A DNA stretch of 13,526 bases. It comes from Thermosulfurimonas sp. (GTDB taxonomy: Bacteria; Desulfobacterota; Thermodesulfobacteria; Thermodesulfobacteriales; Thermodesulfobacteriaceae). A program made the translations under genes and the position numbers. The notes under the pieces were generated by a model. The model saw only the letters and a program-made list of their open reading frames with translations. It was not told where the DNA came from and ran no database searches. The stretch spans positions 1 through 13,526 of the forward strand of contig WFPH01000095.1 of assembly GCA_015487645.1 (NCBI GenBank), in the 5' to 3' direction. Position 1 is the stretch's first letter. Every line of letters starts with the position of its first letter. Below, piece by piece: positions 6,290 to 13,011 of the stretch.

Positions 6290-7555
6290 ATGTATCAACC
6301 GAGACTGGAGACCATGCCGCGAGAGGAGCTGGAAAGGCTACAGCTCGAGCGTCTGCGTCGAACCCTGGCTCATATAAAAGCCCGCAACCCTCGCTACGCC
6401 GAAAGATTCAAGGGGATCAATCCGGAAGATCTCACGGATCTATCTCAGATCAAAGATCTTCCCTTCATCACCAAAGACGAACTGCGCGAGGCCTATCCTT
6501 TCGGGCTGGCCTGTGCCCCCAAAGAGGCCTTCGTACGCTTTCACATGTCCTCCGGGACCACCGGGACTCCGGTCGTAAACCCCTTCACCCGCGCGGACGT
6601 GGAGCAGTGGGCCGAGATCATGGCCCGGTGTCTGGCTACCGCCGGGGTCACCCACGCAGACGTCCTGCAAATCACTCCGGGGTTCGGTCTCTTTAACGGG
6701 GGTTTCGGTTTCCATTACGGGGCGGAACGGATCGGCTGTTTCGTGGTGCCCATCGGTCCAGGCCGCACCCTCATGCAGCTTAAGTTCATGAAAGACTTCG
6801 GGACCACGGCTCTCGCGGCTATCTCCTCCTACCCCCTGCGGCTCATCGAGGTGGCCCGGGAAGAGGGTTTCGATTTCCGGGAGACCCGTCTGCGGGTAGG
6901 GATCTTCGGGGCCGAGGTCTGGAGCGATGAGACCCGCAAGTACATCGAAGAGGCCATGGGCATCGAGACCTTCGACATCATCGGGATGACCGAAACCGGA
7001 GGCGTGGGCCTGGGTATAGACTGTAAGGCCCACGAGGGCATACACGTCTGGGAGGATCATTACCTGGTAGAAATCGTAGACCCGGAGACCGGGAAGGTGC
7101 TTCCCGACGGCCAGGAAGGGGAGATGGTGGTCACCACCCTCACCCGCGAAGGCCTACCTCTCATCCGCTATCGCACCCGAGACATCACCCGCATCCTCTC
7201 CCGTGAGCGCTGTGCCTGCGGCCGAACCATGTTACGAGTGGCCCGCATTAAGGGGCGCACCGACGACATGCTCAAGGTGAAAGGGGTGAACTTCTATCCC
7301 CGCCAGATCGAAGAGATCCTCATGCGCCATCCGGAGACCACTCCGGAATACCTCATCCGCATAGGGAAACGAGCCGGAAAGGATTTTATCGAAATCCTGG
7401 TGGAGACCCGGGAGCAGGACGAAACCCTCAGGGAACGCCTGGAAGAAGAGGTTTACAACTTCCTGGGTTTTCACGCCCGGGTTGTCCTTCTCCGGGAAGG
7501 TGAACTTCCCCGCCGAGAGGGCAAAGCCAAACGGGTGGAAAAGATTACGGATTAG
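6290..7555 (+). CDS. Phenylacetate-CoA ligase (PaaK-type, AMP-forming)
   Basis: This 421-residue enzyme belongs to the adenylate-forming family and would join an arylacetate or related acid to coenzyme A with ATP, releasing AMP. Motifs in order are the ATP-binding loop SSGTTGTPVV (87-96), FGAEVW (206-211), GMTETGG (232-238), YRTRD (294-298), a small CAC cluster at 308-310, and the hinge and C-terminal domain KGRTDDMLKVKGVNFYP (321-337). The lysine-bearing tail LPRREGKAKRV is at 406-416. Length fits PaaK proteins (about 420-440 residues). An excellent AAGGAGGT sits six bases before the ATG. It is the last gene of the plus-strand operon, and its stop interlocks with that of the tonB-like gene on the other strand. 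In anaerobes such ligases often re-activate arylacetates; the actual acid here is unproven. Confidence 0.93.
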   Translation: MYQPRLETMPREELERLQLERLRRTLAHIKARNPRYAERFKGINPEDLTDLSQIKDLPFITKDELREAYPFGLACAPKEAFVRFHMSSGTTGTPVVNPFTRADVEQWAEIMARCLATAGVTHADVLQITPGFGLFNGGFGFHYGAERIGCFVVPIGPGRTLMQLKFMKDFGTTALAAISSYPLRLIEVAREEGFDFRETRLRVGIFGAEVWSDETRKYIEEAMGIETFDIIGMTETGGVGLGIDCKAHEGIHVWEDHYLVEIVDPETGKVLPDGQEGEMVVTTLTREGLPLIRYRTRDITRILSRERCACGRTMLRVARIKGRTDDMLKVKGVNFYPRQIEEILMRHPETTPEYLIRIGKRAGKDFIEILVETREQDETLRERLEEEVYNFLGFHARVVLLREGELPRREGKAKRVEKITD

Positions 7556-8331
7556 AGGGTGAGCCCCCTGGGGGTGAAGACCGCTCGCACCGTGACCGGA
7601 CTTCCCGGTGGGGGGTAAGGGGCGGCCGCCTTTACGGCGGCCACCACCGCCCGGTCGAAAAGGGCGTTTCCGGAAGGTTTGACCAGTTCGTAGCCGAGAA
7701 GATCGCCCTGGGCCGAAAGTTTGATCCGCACCACCGCCGAAAGTCCAGGACATTTCTCAAGGGCCAGTGGCACCTCCCAGAAACTCTGGAGATGACTCCG
7801 CAGAATCGCTCCGTATTCCGATCCCGGCCCGGGAGGACCGGGGTTTCCCCCGCCCTTTTCTTCTTCCTGTACTTTTTTCTCCAAGGCCGCAAGCTTCTCG
7901 CGAAGAAGTTTTTCCTTTTTGAGAGCCGCAAGCCTCTCACGCAAAACTTTTTCCGCATCCTCCGGGACCTTTCGACTCCTTTGCAAGGCCTTTCGGCTTT
8001 TCGTAGAAGTGCGGGAGGCCTTACGGTGAGACTTACGGCGGGCGACCCGCGAGGCCTTGCGAAGCCGGGCTTTCCGGCGCACGGTGCGGGGCTTGGTGGC
8101 GGTCTTCCGTCGGGACTTCGTTTTGGCCGCAGCCTTCTTTGGACGGCTTTTGGCCTTAGAGGCCGTGGCGGAAGAAGGCTTTTTCGAGACCGCCGGCCGA
8201 GTCTCCAGGCGGGTAAGCTTCACCGAGACCGTGGGATAAGCCTTCTTGGAGGGGAATTCCAGAGAGAAAACTCCGAGAAGGGCCAAATGGAGAGCCAGGC
8301 TCAGAAAAAAGAATTTCCTAAGACCCTTCAT
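7552..8331 (-). CDS. TonB/TolA-like energy transducer with very basic linker
   Basis: The 259-residue protein has one N-terminal membrane helix (about 7-24). A basic, disordered-looking region follows (49-121, 33 Lys/Arg in 73 residues and no Asp/Glu). Next come a charged predicted coiled coil (122-159), a Gly/Pro hinge (160-170) and a C-terminal TonB/TolA-type domain (172-259). The last shows SEYGAILRSHLQSFWEVP, VRIKLSAQGDLLGYELV, PSGNALFD and AAPYPPPG. TonB and TolA span the periplasm and pass proton-motive-force energy from ExbB/ExbD or TolQ/TolR to the outer membrane. The exbD gene directly upstream overlaps it by 14 bases. I chose the ATG at 8331 because the membrane helix follows at once; a TTG at 8358 would add nine residues and has no ribosome site. 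TolA-like is as likely as TonB-like. Confidence 0.85.
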   Translation of the reverse strand: MKGLRKFFFLSLALHLALLGVFSLEFPSKKAYPTVSVKLTRLETRPAVSKKPSSATASKAKSRPKKAAAKTKSRRKTATKPRTVRRKARLRKASRVARRKSHRKASRTSTKSRKALQRSRKVPEDAEKVLRERLAALKKEKLLREKLAALEKKVQEEEKGGGNPGPPGPGSEYGAILRSHLQSFWEVPLALEKCPGLSAVVRIKLSAQGDLLGYELVKPSGNALFDRAVVAAVKAAAPYPPPGSPVTVRAVFTPRGLTL

Positions 8332-8734
8332 TCTCAAGAGGCTGAGTGACCAGGGCAATATTTGTTATACCGGCTCCAGATAACTCCCCGAGAACCTTAG
8401 CCACCAGACCGTAGGGCACACGTCGGTCGGCCCGAAGTTGAACTTCTTTTACCAGCCCGGCGGCCCGGGCCTCGGCCAGCCACCGGGAGAGCCTTCTCAG
8501 GGACACAGCCTCTTTCCCTACCAGGATCTTCCCCTCCCGGGTGATGGTGATCACGAGAGGTTTTTCGGTGGGCTTGATCTCTCCGGCCCGGGTTTTGGGG
8601 AGGTCCACCTTGAGCCCCGTGGTGAGAAGCGGAGCTGTGATCATGAAAATGATGAGGAGGACCAGCATCACATCCACCAGGGGGGTGACATTGATCTCGG
8701 AAAGCAGACCCTTTCGCTGTAAGGAAGCGGGCAT
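8318..8734 (-). CDS. exbD: ExbD/TolR family biopolymer transport protein
   Basis: A 138-residue inner-membrane protein with a short cytoplasmic N-terminus and one membrane helix (about 18-38). The helix holds the essential proton-pathway aspartate, D21 in NVTPLVDVMLVLLIIF. A periplasmic domain follows that contains the family motif VQLRADRRVPYG (98-109). It normally works in a complex with a MotA/TolQ/ExbB-type channel and drives a TonB or TolA transducer, here the gene immediately downstream. No ExbB/TolQ gene is found on either side within the window, and the gene upstream is maf, 100 bases away. The ATG at 8734 is preceded by AGGA eight bases upstream. TolR is the main alternative name; the pairing with a TolA/TonB-like protein does not settle it. 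Confidence 0.93.
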   Translation of the reverse strand: MPASLQRKGLLSEINVTPLVDVMLVLLIIFMITAPLLTTGLKVDLPKTRAGEIKPTEKPLVITITREGKILVGKEAVSLRRLSRWLAEARAAGLVKEVQLRADRRVPYGLVAKVLGELSGAGITNIALVTQPLENEGS

Positions 8735-8790
8735 GCTTACAATCCTACAAAAGTTCCAGGAATTCTTCCACGGTTAAACCTGCTAACCAG

Positions 8791-8809
8791 CCTCCGGTCT
8801 TTCCAGAGG
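8791..8809 (-). other. Small hairpin in the maf-exbD gap
   Basis: Minus-strand RNA can form a 7-bp stem, CCUCUGG with CCGGAGG, including one G-U pair, around an AAAGA loop. A G-U pair on this strand becomes a C-A mismatch on the other, so the fold favours the minus transcript. No U-run follows, so it is not a standard terminator. It could be an RNA processing or attenuation point between the maf part and the exbD-tonB part of the operon. A second short inverted repeat (GGTTA..TAACC, 8772-8788) lies just beyond it. The remaining bases of the gap hold no recognisable promoter. Confidence 0.25.
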
Positions 8810-8834
8810 GATTAAATCATCTTCTTCCCCTATT

Positions 8835-9455
8835 CTAAACTGCCGGGGTGATGATATCCAGGCGCATGAGGATCTCCACGGTCTCGGCGAGGGGAAGTCC
8901 GATTACCCCAGTCACCGAGCCCCGAACCTCGGCCACAAAAGCCGACGCCAGCCCCTGGATGGCGTAGGCCCCGGCCTTGCCTAGGGGCTCGCCGGTGGCG
9001 AGATAGGCCTCAATTTCCTCGTCGGAGAGCTCGCGGAACCTGACCTCCGTCCGGGAAAAGAAAGTCTCGGACGCCTCTCCGTGCAGCACGGCCACCCCAG
9101 TAAGGACCTCGTGCCAACTTCCTGAGAGCTCGAAGAGTATCTGCCGGGCCTTCTCAAGATCCCGGGGTTTGCCGAAGACCCGTTCTCCTTTCACCACCAG
9201 GGTATCAGCTGCCAGGACGGCCTTTCCGGGGCATCTTTCGGCCACCTCCCGGGCCTTTTTCAGGGCCAGAGAGATCACCACCTCCTCGGGCCCGAGACCC
9301 TCCGATATCTCCTCCGAAATTTCCGCGGGAAGAACCTCGAACTCAAGCCCCAGCGCCTCCAAAAGGGCCTTGCGACGGGGACTGGCCGAAGCCAGGACCA
9401 GGGGTTTCAGATTCCGAAAAAGGCCCGGGCGTTTTCCGTGGTCTGCCGTGCGCAT
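8835..9455 (-). CDS. maf: Maf-family nucleoside triphosphate pyrophosphatase
   Basis: A 206-residue cytoplasmic house-cleaning enzyme that hydrolyses non-canonical or surplus nucleotides to monophosphates. Signature segments are LASASPRR (21-28), the metal-binding ADT (83-85), GKPRD (95-99) and GAYAIQG (162-168), then GSVTGVIGLPL. The IQG form resembles the YhdE-type dTTP/UTP pyrophosphatases more than the m7GTP-specific YceF type. The ATG at 9455 has GAGG seven bases upstream but gives 15 extra residues ahead of the usual start of the fold and a 49-base overlap with tatD. A CTG at 9410 overlapping the tatD stop would give a more typical length (191 residues) but lacks a good ribosome site. 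I keep the ATG. exbD follows after 100 bases. Confidence 0.92.
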   Translation of the reverse strand: MRTADHGKRPGLFRNLKPLVLASASPRRKALLEALGLEFEVLPAEISEEISEGLGPEEVVISLALKKAREVAERCPGKAVLAADTLVVKGERVFGKPRDLEKARQILFELSGSWHEVLTGVAVLHGEASETFFSRTEVRFRELSDEEIEAYLATGEPLGKAGAYAIQGLASAFVAEVRGSVTGVIGLPLAETVEILMRLDIITPAV

Positions 9456-10162
9456 TCCGAAACCTCGATCCCCTTAACCTCGGCCACTTTTTCACAGACA
9501 TATCGCACATAAGCCGGCTCGTTGCGTTTTCCTCGAAAGGGCACCGGCGTCAGGAAAGGACAGTCGGTCTCAAGCATCAGGGCCTCAAGCGGCGCGAAGC
9601 GGACCACCTCCCGGATGTTCTCCGCCTTGGGAAAGGTCACGATCCCGGTCACGGAGAGTAAACACCCGAGATCCAGGGCCTTACGGGCTTCGGGAACTCC
9701 CCCGGCGAAACAGTGAAACACCGCCCGGAGCGGAAGGTATTTCTTGATTACCGCCAGGGCCTCCTCGTAGGCCTCCCGCACGTGGAGGACCACCGGCAAA
9801 TTCTTTTCCCTGGCCAGGGACAGTTGCCTCTCAAAGTGCTCAAGCTGTAGCTCGCGAGGGGAATATTCCTTGGCGAAATCCAGGCCGATTTCCCCCAGGG
9901 CCACGGCTCTTGAGGCCAGAGCTTCAAGTTCTCGGTAGGCCTCCTCGTTCAGGTTCTTGACCTCGTGAGGGTGCACACCCACCGTGGGGAAGACGTACCC
10001 CGGATAGGCCTCCGCGAGCTCCAAGGCCTTGCGGGAGGTCTTGAGATCGATCCCTACCACCACGATAGCCGAAAGCCCGGCTTCCCGGGCCCGAGCCACC
10101 ACTTCCGGCAAATCCTTATACCCCGGAAGGTTCAAATGGGCATGAGTGTCTACGAGTTCCAT
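9407..10162 (-). CDS. tatD: TatD-family metal-dependent hydrolase (DNase)
   Basis: This 251-residue TIM-barrel amidohydrolase carries the complete TatD metal set: H7 and H9 in VDTHAHLN, E91 in ALGEIGLDF, H127 in PVVLHVREA, H150 in FHCFAGG, and D200 in LETDCPFL. VGVHPHE (61-67) is also typical. TatD enzymes act as divalent-metal-dependent 3'-5' exonucleases or AP endonucleases linked to DNA repair and breakdown. Length matches the family (about 250-260). Translation starts at an ATG whose AAGG site overlaps the znuB stop, six bases away, so coupling to znuB is likely. The C-terminal coding end overlaps the maf start. Nothing in the sequence looks damaged. Confidence 0.94.
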   Translation of the reverse strand: MELVDTHAHLNLPGYKDLPEVVARAREAGLSAIVVVGIDLKTSRKALELAEAYPGYVFPTVGVHPHEVKNLNEEAYRELEALASRAVALGEIGLDFAKEYSPRELQLEHFERQLSLAREKNLPVVLHVREAYEEALAVIKKYLPLRAVFHCFAGGVPEARKALDLGCLLSVTGIVTFPKAENIREVVRFAPLEALMLETDCPFLTPVPFRGKRNEPAYVRYVCEKVAEVKGIEVSECARQTTENARAFFGI

Positions 10163-10168
10163 GGAGCC

Positions 10169-10966
10169 TTATTTTACCCGTCTGGCGAAAAGACTCAAAA
10201 GGAAAAATCCCCCGGAGAAAAGTACGATCGCCCCGGAGGGGGGAAGATCCAGAACCACCGAGGCCGAAAGACCTCCCAGCACCGAGAGCCCGCCGAAAAG
10301 CCCCGAGAGCCAGAGACACTGCCTGAAACTGCGGGCAACCTCCAGCGCAGCCGCCCCGGGGATGACCATGAGGGCCGAGACCAGAAGGAGGCCCACCATC
10401 CTCATCCCGATCACCACCAGAAGGGCCGTAAGGGCTGAGAGCAGTAACTTGAGGACCTTGATCCGTAGGCCACTAGCCTGTGCGGATTCCTCATCAAAGG
10501 CTACGAAAAGGAGAGCCTCTCCGAAGCGGCTAAGCATCGCCAGGGTGAAAACCATGAGCCCCAGGGACAGGAGAGTTTCCTCCCGGGTCACCACCAGGAT
10601 GTTTCCGAAAAGATAGGTGAGGAGTCGCACGTCATAGCTTCGGGCCAGTGAGGCCAGAACCACGGCCAGGGCCAACCCCAGGCCGGCTAGGATCCCCACC
10701 GCGGTATCCTCGTAGATCCCGGCCCGCTCACGGATTTCCATCACGGCAAAGGCCGAAAGCACGGTCACCACCAAAGCCAACAGCAGAGGTGCCCCGTTCA
10801 GGAGAAGCCCCAGGGCCACCCCGGTAAAGGCCACGTGTGTCAGGGCATGGGGAAGAAGGCTGTCGCGCCGCAGAATAAGGAAAACTCCTACCGGACCAGC
10901 CGAGATCCCTAGAGCCAGGCCGGCCACCAGAGCCTTCCAGAAGAAAGCGTAGTGCCAGATAGTCAT
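10169..10966 (-). CDS. znuB: ABC-3 family zinc/manganese-type permease (ZnuB-like)
   Basis: A 265-residue membrane protein with about eight to nine hydrophobic helices, of the metal-transport ABC-3 permease family (ZnuB/MntB/TroC). Typical features are RRDSLLPHALTHVAFTGVAL (33-52), where histidines line the translocation path, and MRMVGLLLVSALMVIPGAAA (188-207) near the C-terminal half. It forms a transporter with the ATPase encoded just upstream; start and stop share one base (TGATG), so the two are translationally coupled. The substrate-binding protein (ZnuA) that normally gives specificity is not in the window, so zinc versus manganese or iron cannot be fixed. The symbol is a family-level guess. 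Confidence 0.9.
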   Translation of the reverse strand: MTIWHYAFFWKALVAGLALGISAGPVGVFLILRRDSLLPHALTHVAFTGVALGLLLNGAPLLLALVVTVLSAFAVMEIRERAGIYEDTAVGILAGLGLALAVVLASLARSYDVRLLTYLFGNILVVTREETLLSLGLMVFTLAMLSRFGEALLFVAFDEESAQASGLRIKVLKLLLSALTALLVVIGMRMVGLLLVSALMVIPGAAALEVARSFRQCLWLSGLFGGLSVLGGLSASVVLDLPPSGAIVLFSGGFFLLSLFARRVK

Positions 10967-11706
10967 CAGTGCCAGTGCCCCACCAGGTGGTGATCCCCGG
11001 GCAGGAAGCCACAGATTTCGGGATTCTGGCAGAACTCCTCGTGTTCTCCGTGGAAGACCAGGCGCCGGTTGAGACAGGCCACCTGTTTCACGTGACGGTC
11101 CACCACGGCGATGTCATGGGTCACGATGAGGATGGTCAGCCCCTCCCGATTGAGCTTTCCCAGAAGCTCGTAGAATCTTTCCTGGGCCGTGAAGTCCACC
11201 CCGGTGGTAGGCTCGTCGAGGAACAGCACTTCCGGATTTCCCACCAGGGCCCGCGCCAGGAAAACCCGTTGTTGCTGACCTCCGGAGAGCTCCCGCAAGA
11301 GCCTCGGGGCGTAGCCCGCAAGCCCTACCCTCTCAAGAGTCGCCAGCACCAGGTCTTTTCGCCTGGCCCTCAAAGATGGTGGTTTTCCGATTAGCCCCAG
11401 GGCCACGGTCTCAAAAACCGTAAGCGGAAGCACGCGGTCCACCAGAGCCGTGACTTTCTGGGGCACGTAGCCTATTCTCCACCACTCCCGAAACTCCGAA
11501 AGCTCCCGGCCGAAAAGCTTCACCCTTCCTTTCTGGGGGTGCAGGAGCCCCACCATGATCTTGAGCAGGGTGGACTTTCCGGAACCGTTCGGCCCTATAA
11601 GGGCGCAAAAATCTCCGGGAAAGAGCCTGAGAGAGACCTCCTCGAGGATCAATTCCTCGTCATAGGCAAAGCTAACCTTTTCGACCTCAACGACCGGATT
11701 CTTCAC
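10966..11706 (-). CDS. znuC: ABC transporter ATP-binding protein of the metal-uptake family (ZnuC-like)
   Basis: A 246-residue nucleotide-binding subunit with Walker A GPNGSGKST (38-46), Q-loop YVPQK (80-84), signature LSGGQQQ (140-146), Walker B VLFLDEPTTG (160-169) and the switch histidine H197 in VTHD. The family-specific ..NRRLVFHGEHEEF segment (213-225) is typical of metal-type ATPases. It would power the ZnuB-like permease whose gene begins at its stop. The tail is rich in histidine (H239, H240, H244, H246), as in several zinc-family ATPases, which may allow metal sensing. It starts at GTG within the end of mazG (20-base overlap); the ribosome site is weak (GAGG 12 bases upstream), so it probably depends on mazG translation. 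Confidence 0.92.
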   Translation of the reverse strand: MKNPVVEVEKVSFAYDEELILEEVSLRLFPGDFCALIGPNGSGKSTLLKIMVGLLHPQKGRVKLFGRELSEFREWWRIGYVPQKVTALVDRVLPLTVFETVALGLIGKPPSLRARRKDLVLATLERVGLAGYAPRLLRELSGGQQQRVFLARALVGNPEVLFLDEPTTGVDFTAQERFYELLGKLNREGLTILIVTHDIAVVDRHVKQVACLNRRLVFHGEHEEFCQNPEICGFLPGDHHLVGHWH

Positions 11707-12478
11707 GGCTTTTTACTTCCTCCCACACCCGGTCCATCTCCTCCAGAGGCACCTCCCGAAGGCTCCGCCCCTGCTCCTGGAAGAACCTTTCCATGGCCAC
11801 GAAACGTCTCCGAAATTTCTCCAGGCTCTTCTTAAGGGCCTCCTCGGGATTGATACCGAGCTTGCGGGAGAGGTTGGCCACGGTGAAAAGGAAATCCCCT
11901 ATCTCCTCTTCGAGAAGCTCCCGGGAGGCTCCCCCGAGATTTTCCTCGATCTCGCGCCATTCCTCACGGAGTTTCGGAAGGACCTCCTCGGCCGAAGCCC
12001 AGTCGAATCCCACCCGCGAGGCCCGTTCTCCCAGGCGAAAGGCCAGCTGCAAAGCCGGAAGACTCCGGGGAAGATTCCCCAGAACGCTACTTTCCCCGGA
12101 CTTCTCTGACTCTTTGATCTTCTGCCAGCGGGCCAGAACCTCTTCGGCGCTGGCGGCCCGCTCCTCCCCAAAGACGTGTGGATGCCGCCGGATCATCTTT
12201 TCCGCACAGATCTCGAGCATCTCCTCGATAGAAAAACGGCCTTTCTCCTGATAGATGTAGGCTACCATGAGGATCAGGAAAAGGAGGTCTCCCAGCTCCT
12301 CCCGAACCTCCTCTACCGGCCCTCTCTCGATGGCCTCATAGGCCTCGTAAGCCTCCTCCACCAGATACTTGCGGAGGCTTTCGGGGGTCTGTTTCCGGTC
12401 CCAGGGGCAACCCTCGGGCCCGCGCAGACGGGCCACGATCTCGATTAATTTTTCGAAAAGCTCTCCGCAGCCGGCCAT
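11687..12478 (-). CDS. mazG: Nucleoside triphosphate pyrophosphohydrolase MazG
   Basis: This 263-residue protein has the two tandem MazG helical domains of the long form. It hydrolyses (d)NTPs to monophosphates and pyrophosphate, clearing aberrant nucleotides. Domain 1 shows LRGPEGCPWDRKQTPESL (18-35) and the metal-binding acidic motifs EEAYE (41-45) and EELGD (60-64). RRHPHVFG (97-104) precedes the linker. Domain 2 contains GFDW (157-160) and EEEIGDFLF (190-198). Family length is about 260-270, so it is complete. Its ATG shares a base with the cvpA stop (TGATG). Along with maf further down the operon, it makes the second nucleotide-sanitising enzyme in one transcript. Confidence 0.95.
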   Translation of the reverse strand: MAGCGELFEKLIEIVARLRGPEGCPWDRKQTPESLRKYLVEEAYEAYEAIERGPVEEVREELGDLLFLILMVAYIYQEKGRFSIEEMLEICAEKMIRRHPHVFGEERAASAEEVLARWQKIKESEKSGESSVLGNLPRSLPALQLAFRLGERASRVGFDWASAEEVLPKLREEWREIEENLGGASRELLEEEIGDFLFTVANLSRKLGINPEEALKKSLEKFRRRFVAMERFFQEQGRSLREVPLEEMDRVWEEVKSREESGR

Positions 12479-13011
12479 CAGACCGCCTTCCCAGTTGAAC
12501 CGAAGTAATGACGCCAGTGGTAGTTGAAACGATGCTTGAGTTCAGGGGGAACAAGTTCGATGAGCATTCGGGTGGTCTTAAGGACCACGGGGGCCATCCT
12601 AGAGCCCTGTACTATCCGCCCGACTCCGGGATAGAAGCTCACCAGGAAAAAAAGGATCACGGCCAGAAACACGCAGGCCTTGACAAACCCCAGGAGGGCC
12701 CCGAGAAACCGGTTGAAGGCCGAAAGGTGAGCGGCCTCGAAGATCCTGGTCAGGAGTTCAGCCAGAATAAAAATGCTAAGAAAAATGAGCATAAAGGCCA
12801 GCAACCAGGAGACGGCCTCAAACCAGGGATACCCTTTGAACCAGGGAGCCAGGATCCTTTCAATATGAGGGGTCAAACTTCCGGCATAGACAAAGCCTAA
12901 AACCAGGCCCGCCAGGGAGGAAAGCCCGCGGAAGAACCCTATCCAGGCCGTGCGGATCACGAACCAGACGATCAGGCTCAGGGCTATGAGATCAAACCAG
13001 GGTATATTCAT
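12478..13011 (-). CDS. cvpA: CvpA family membrane protein
   Basis: A 177-residue protein with four hydrophobic helices in about its first 130 residues, beginning MNIPWFDLIAL and followed by FFRGLSSLAGLVLG (27-40) and FNRFLGALLGFVKA (99-112). Both segments are typical of the CvpA/colicin V production family. The C-terminal 45 residues are hydrophilic. Members are needed for colicin V production in E. coli and have been tied to envelope stress tolerance, but the molecular role is unclear. I place the start at the ATG at 13011, which overlaps the cysS stop by four bases (ATGA) and opens at the first helix. An upstream TTG at 13038 would add nine residues unrelated to the family. Confidence 0.88.
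   Translation of the reverse strand: MNIPWFDLIALSLIVWFVIRTAWIGFFRGLSSLAGLVLGFVYAGSLTPHIERILAPWFKGYPWFEAVSWLLAFMLIFLSIFILAELLTRIFEAAHLSAFNRFLGALLGFVKACVFLAVILFFLVSFYPGVGRIVQGSRMAPVVLKTTRMLIELVPPELKHRFNYHWRHYFGSTGKAV

Noticed and set aside
5579..6298. 239-codon minus-strand frame opposite the aminotransferase
   Set aside because: The aminotransferase on the plus strand carries all catalytic residues; the reverse frame is a by-product of codon bias and shows no domain.
6440..7060. 206-codon minus-strand frame opposite the PaaK-type ligase
   Set aside because: Low-complexity antisense frame without recognisable motifs; the plus-strand gene explains the sequence.
7556..7582. CCCCC..GGGGG palindrome just after the PaaK stop as a terminator
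   Set aside because: The stem would have only four pairs with a three-base loop and no U-run on either strand; it falls in the coding end of the tonB-like gene.
7968..8187. Basic region as a true DNA-binding histone-like protein
   Set aside because: It sits between a membrane anchor and a TonB/TolA C-terminal domain next to exbD, so a periplasmic linker is the better reading.
7792..8349. 185-codon plus-strand frame opposite the tonB-like gene
   Set aside because: Arises from the basic, repetitive codons of the antisense gene; no start signal and no similarity I recognise.
8736..8817. Short minus-strand frame in the maf-exbD gap ending ..GLTVEEFLELL
   Set aside because: It looks protein-like at the end but has no usable start codon after the preceding TGA apart from a GTG leaving eight codons; not callable as a gene.
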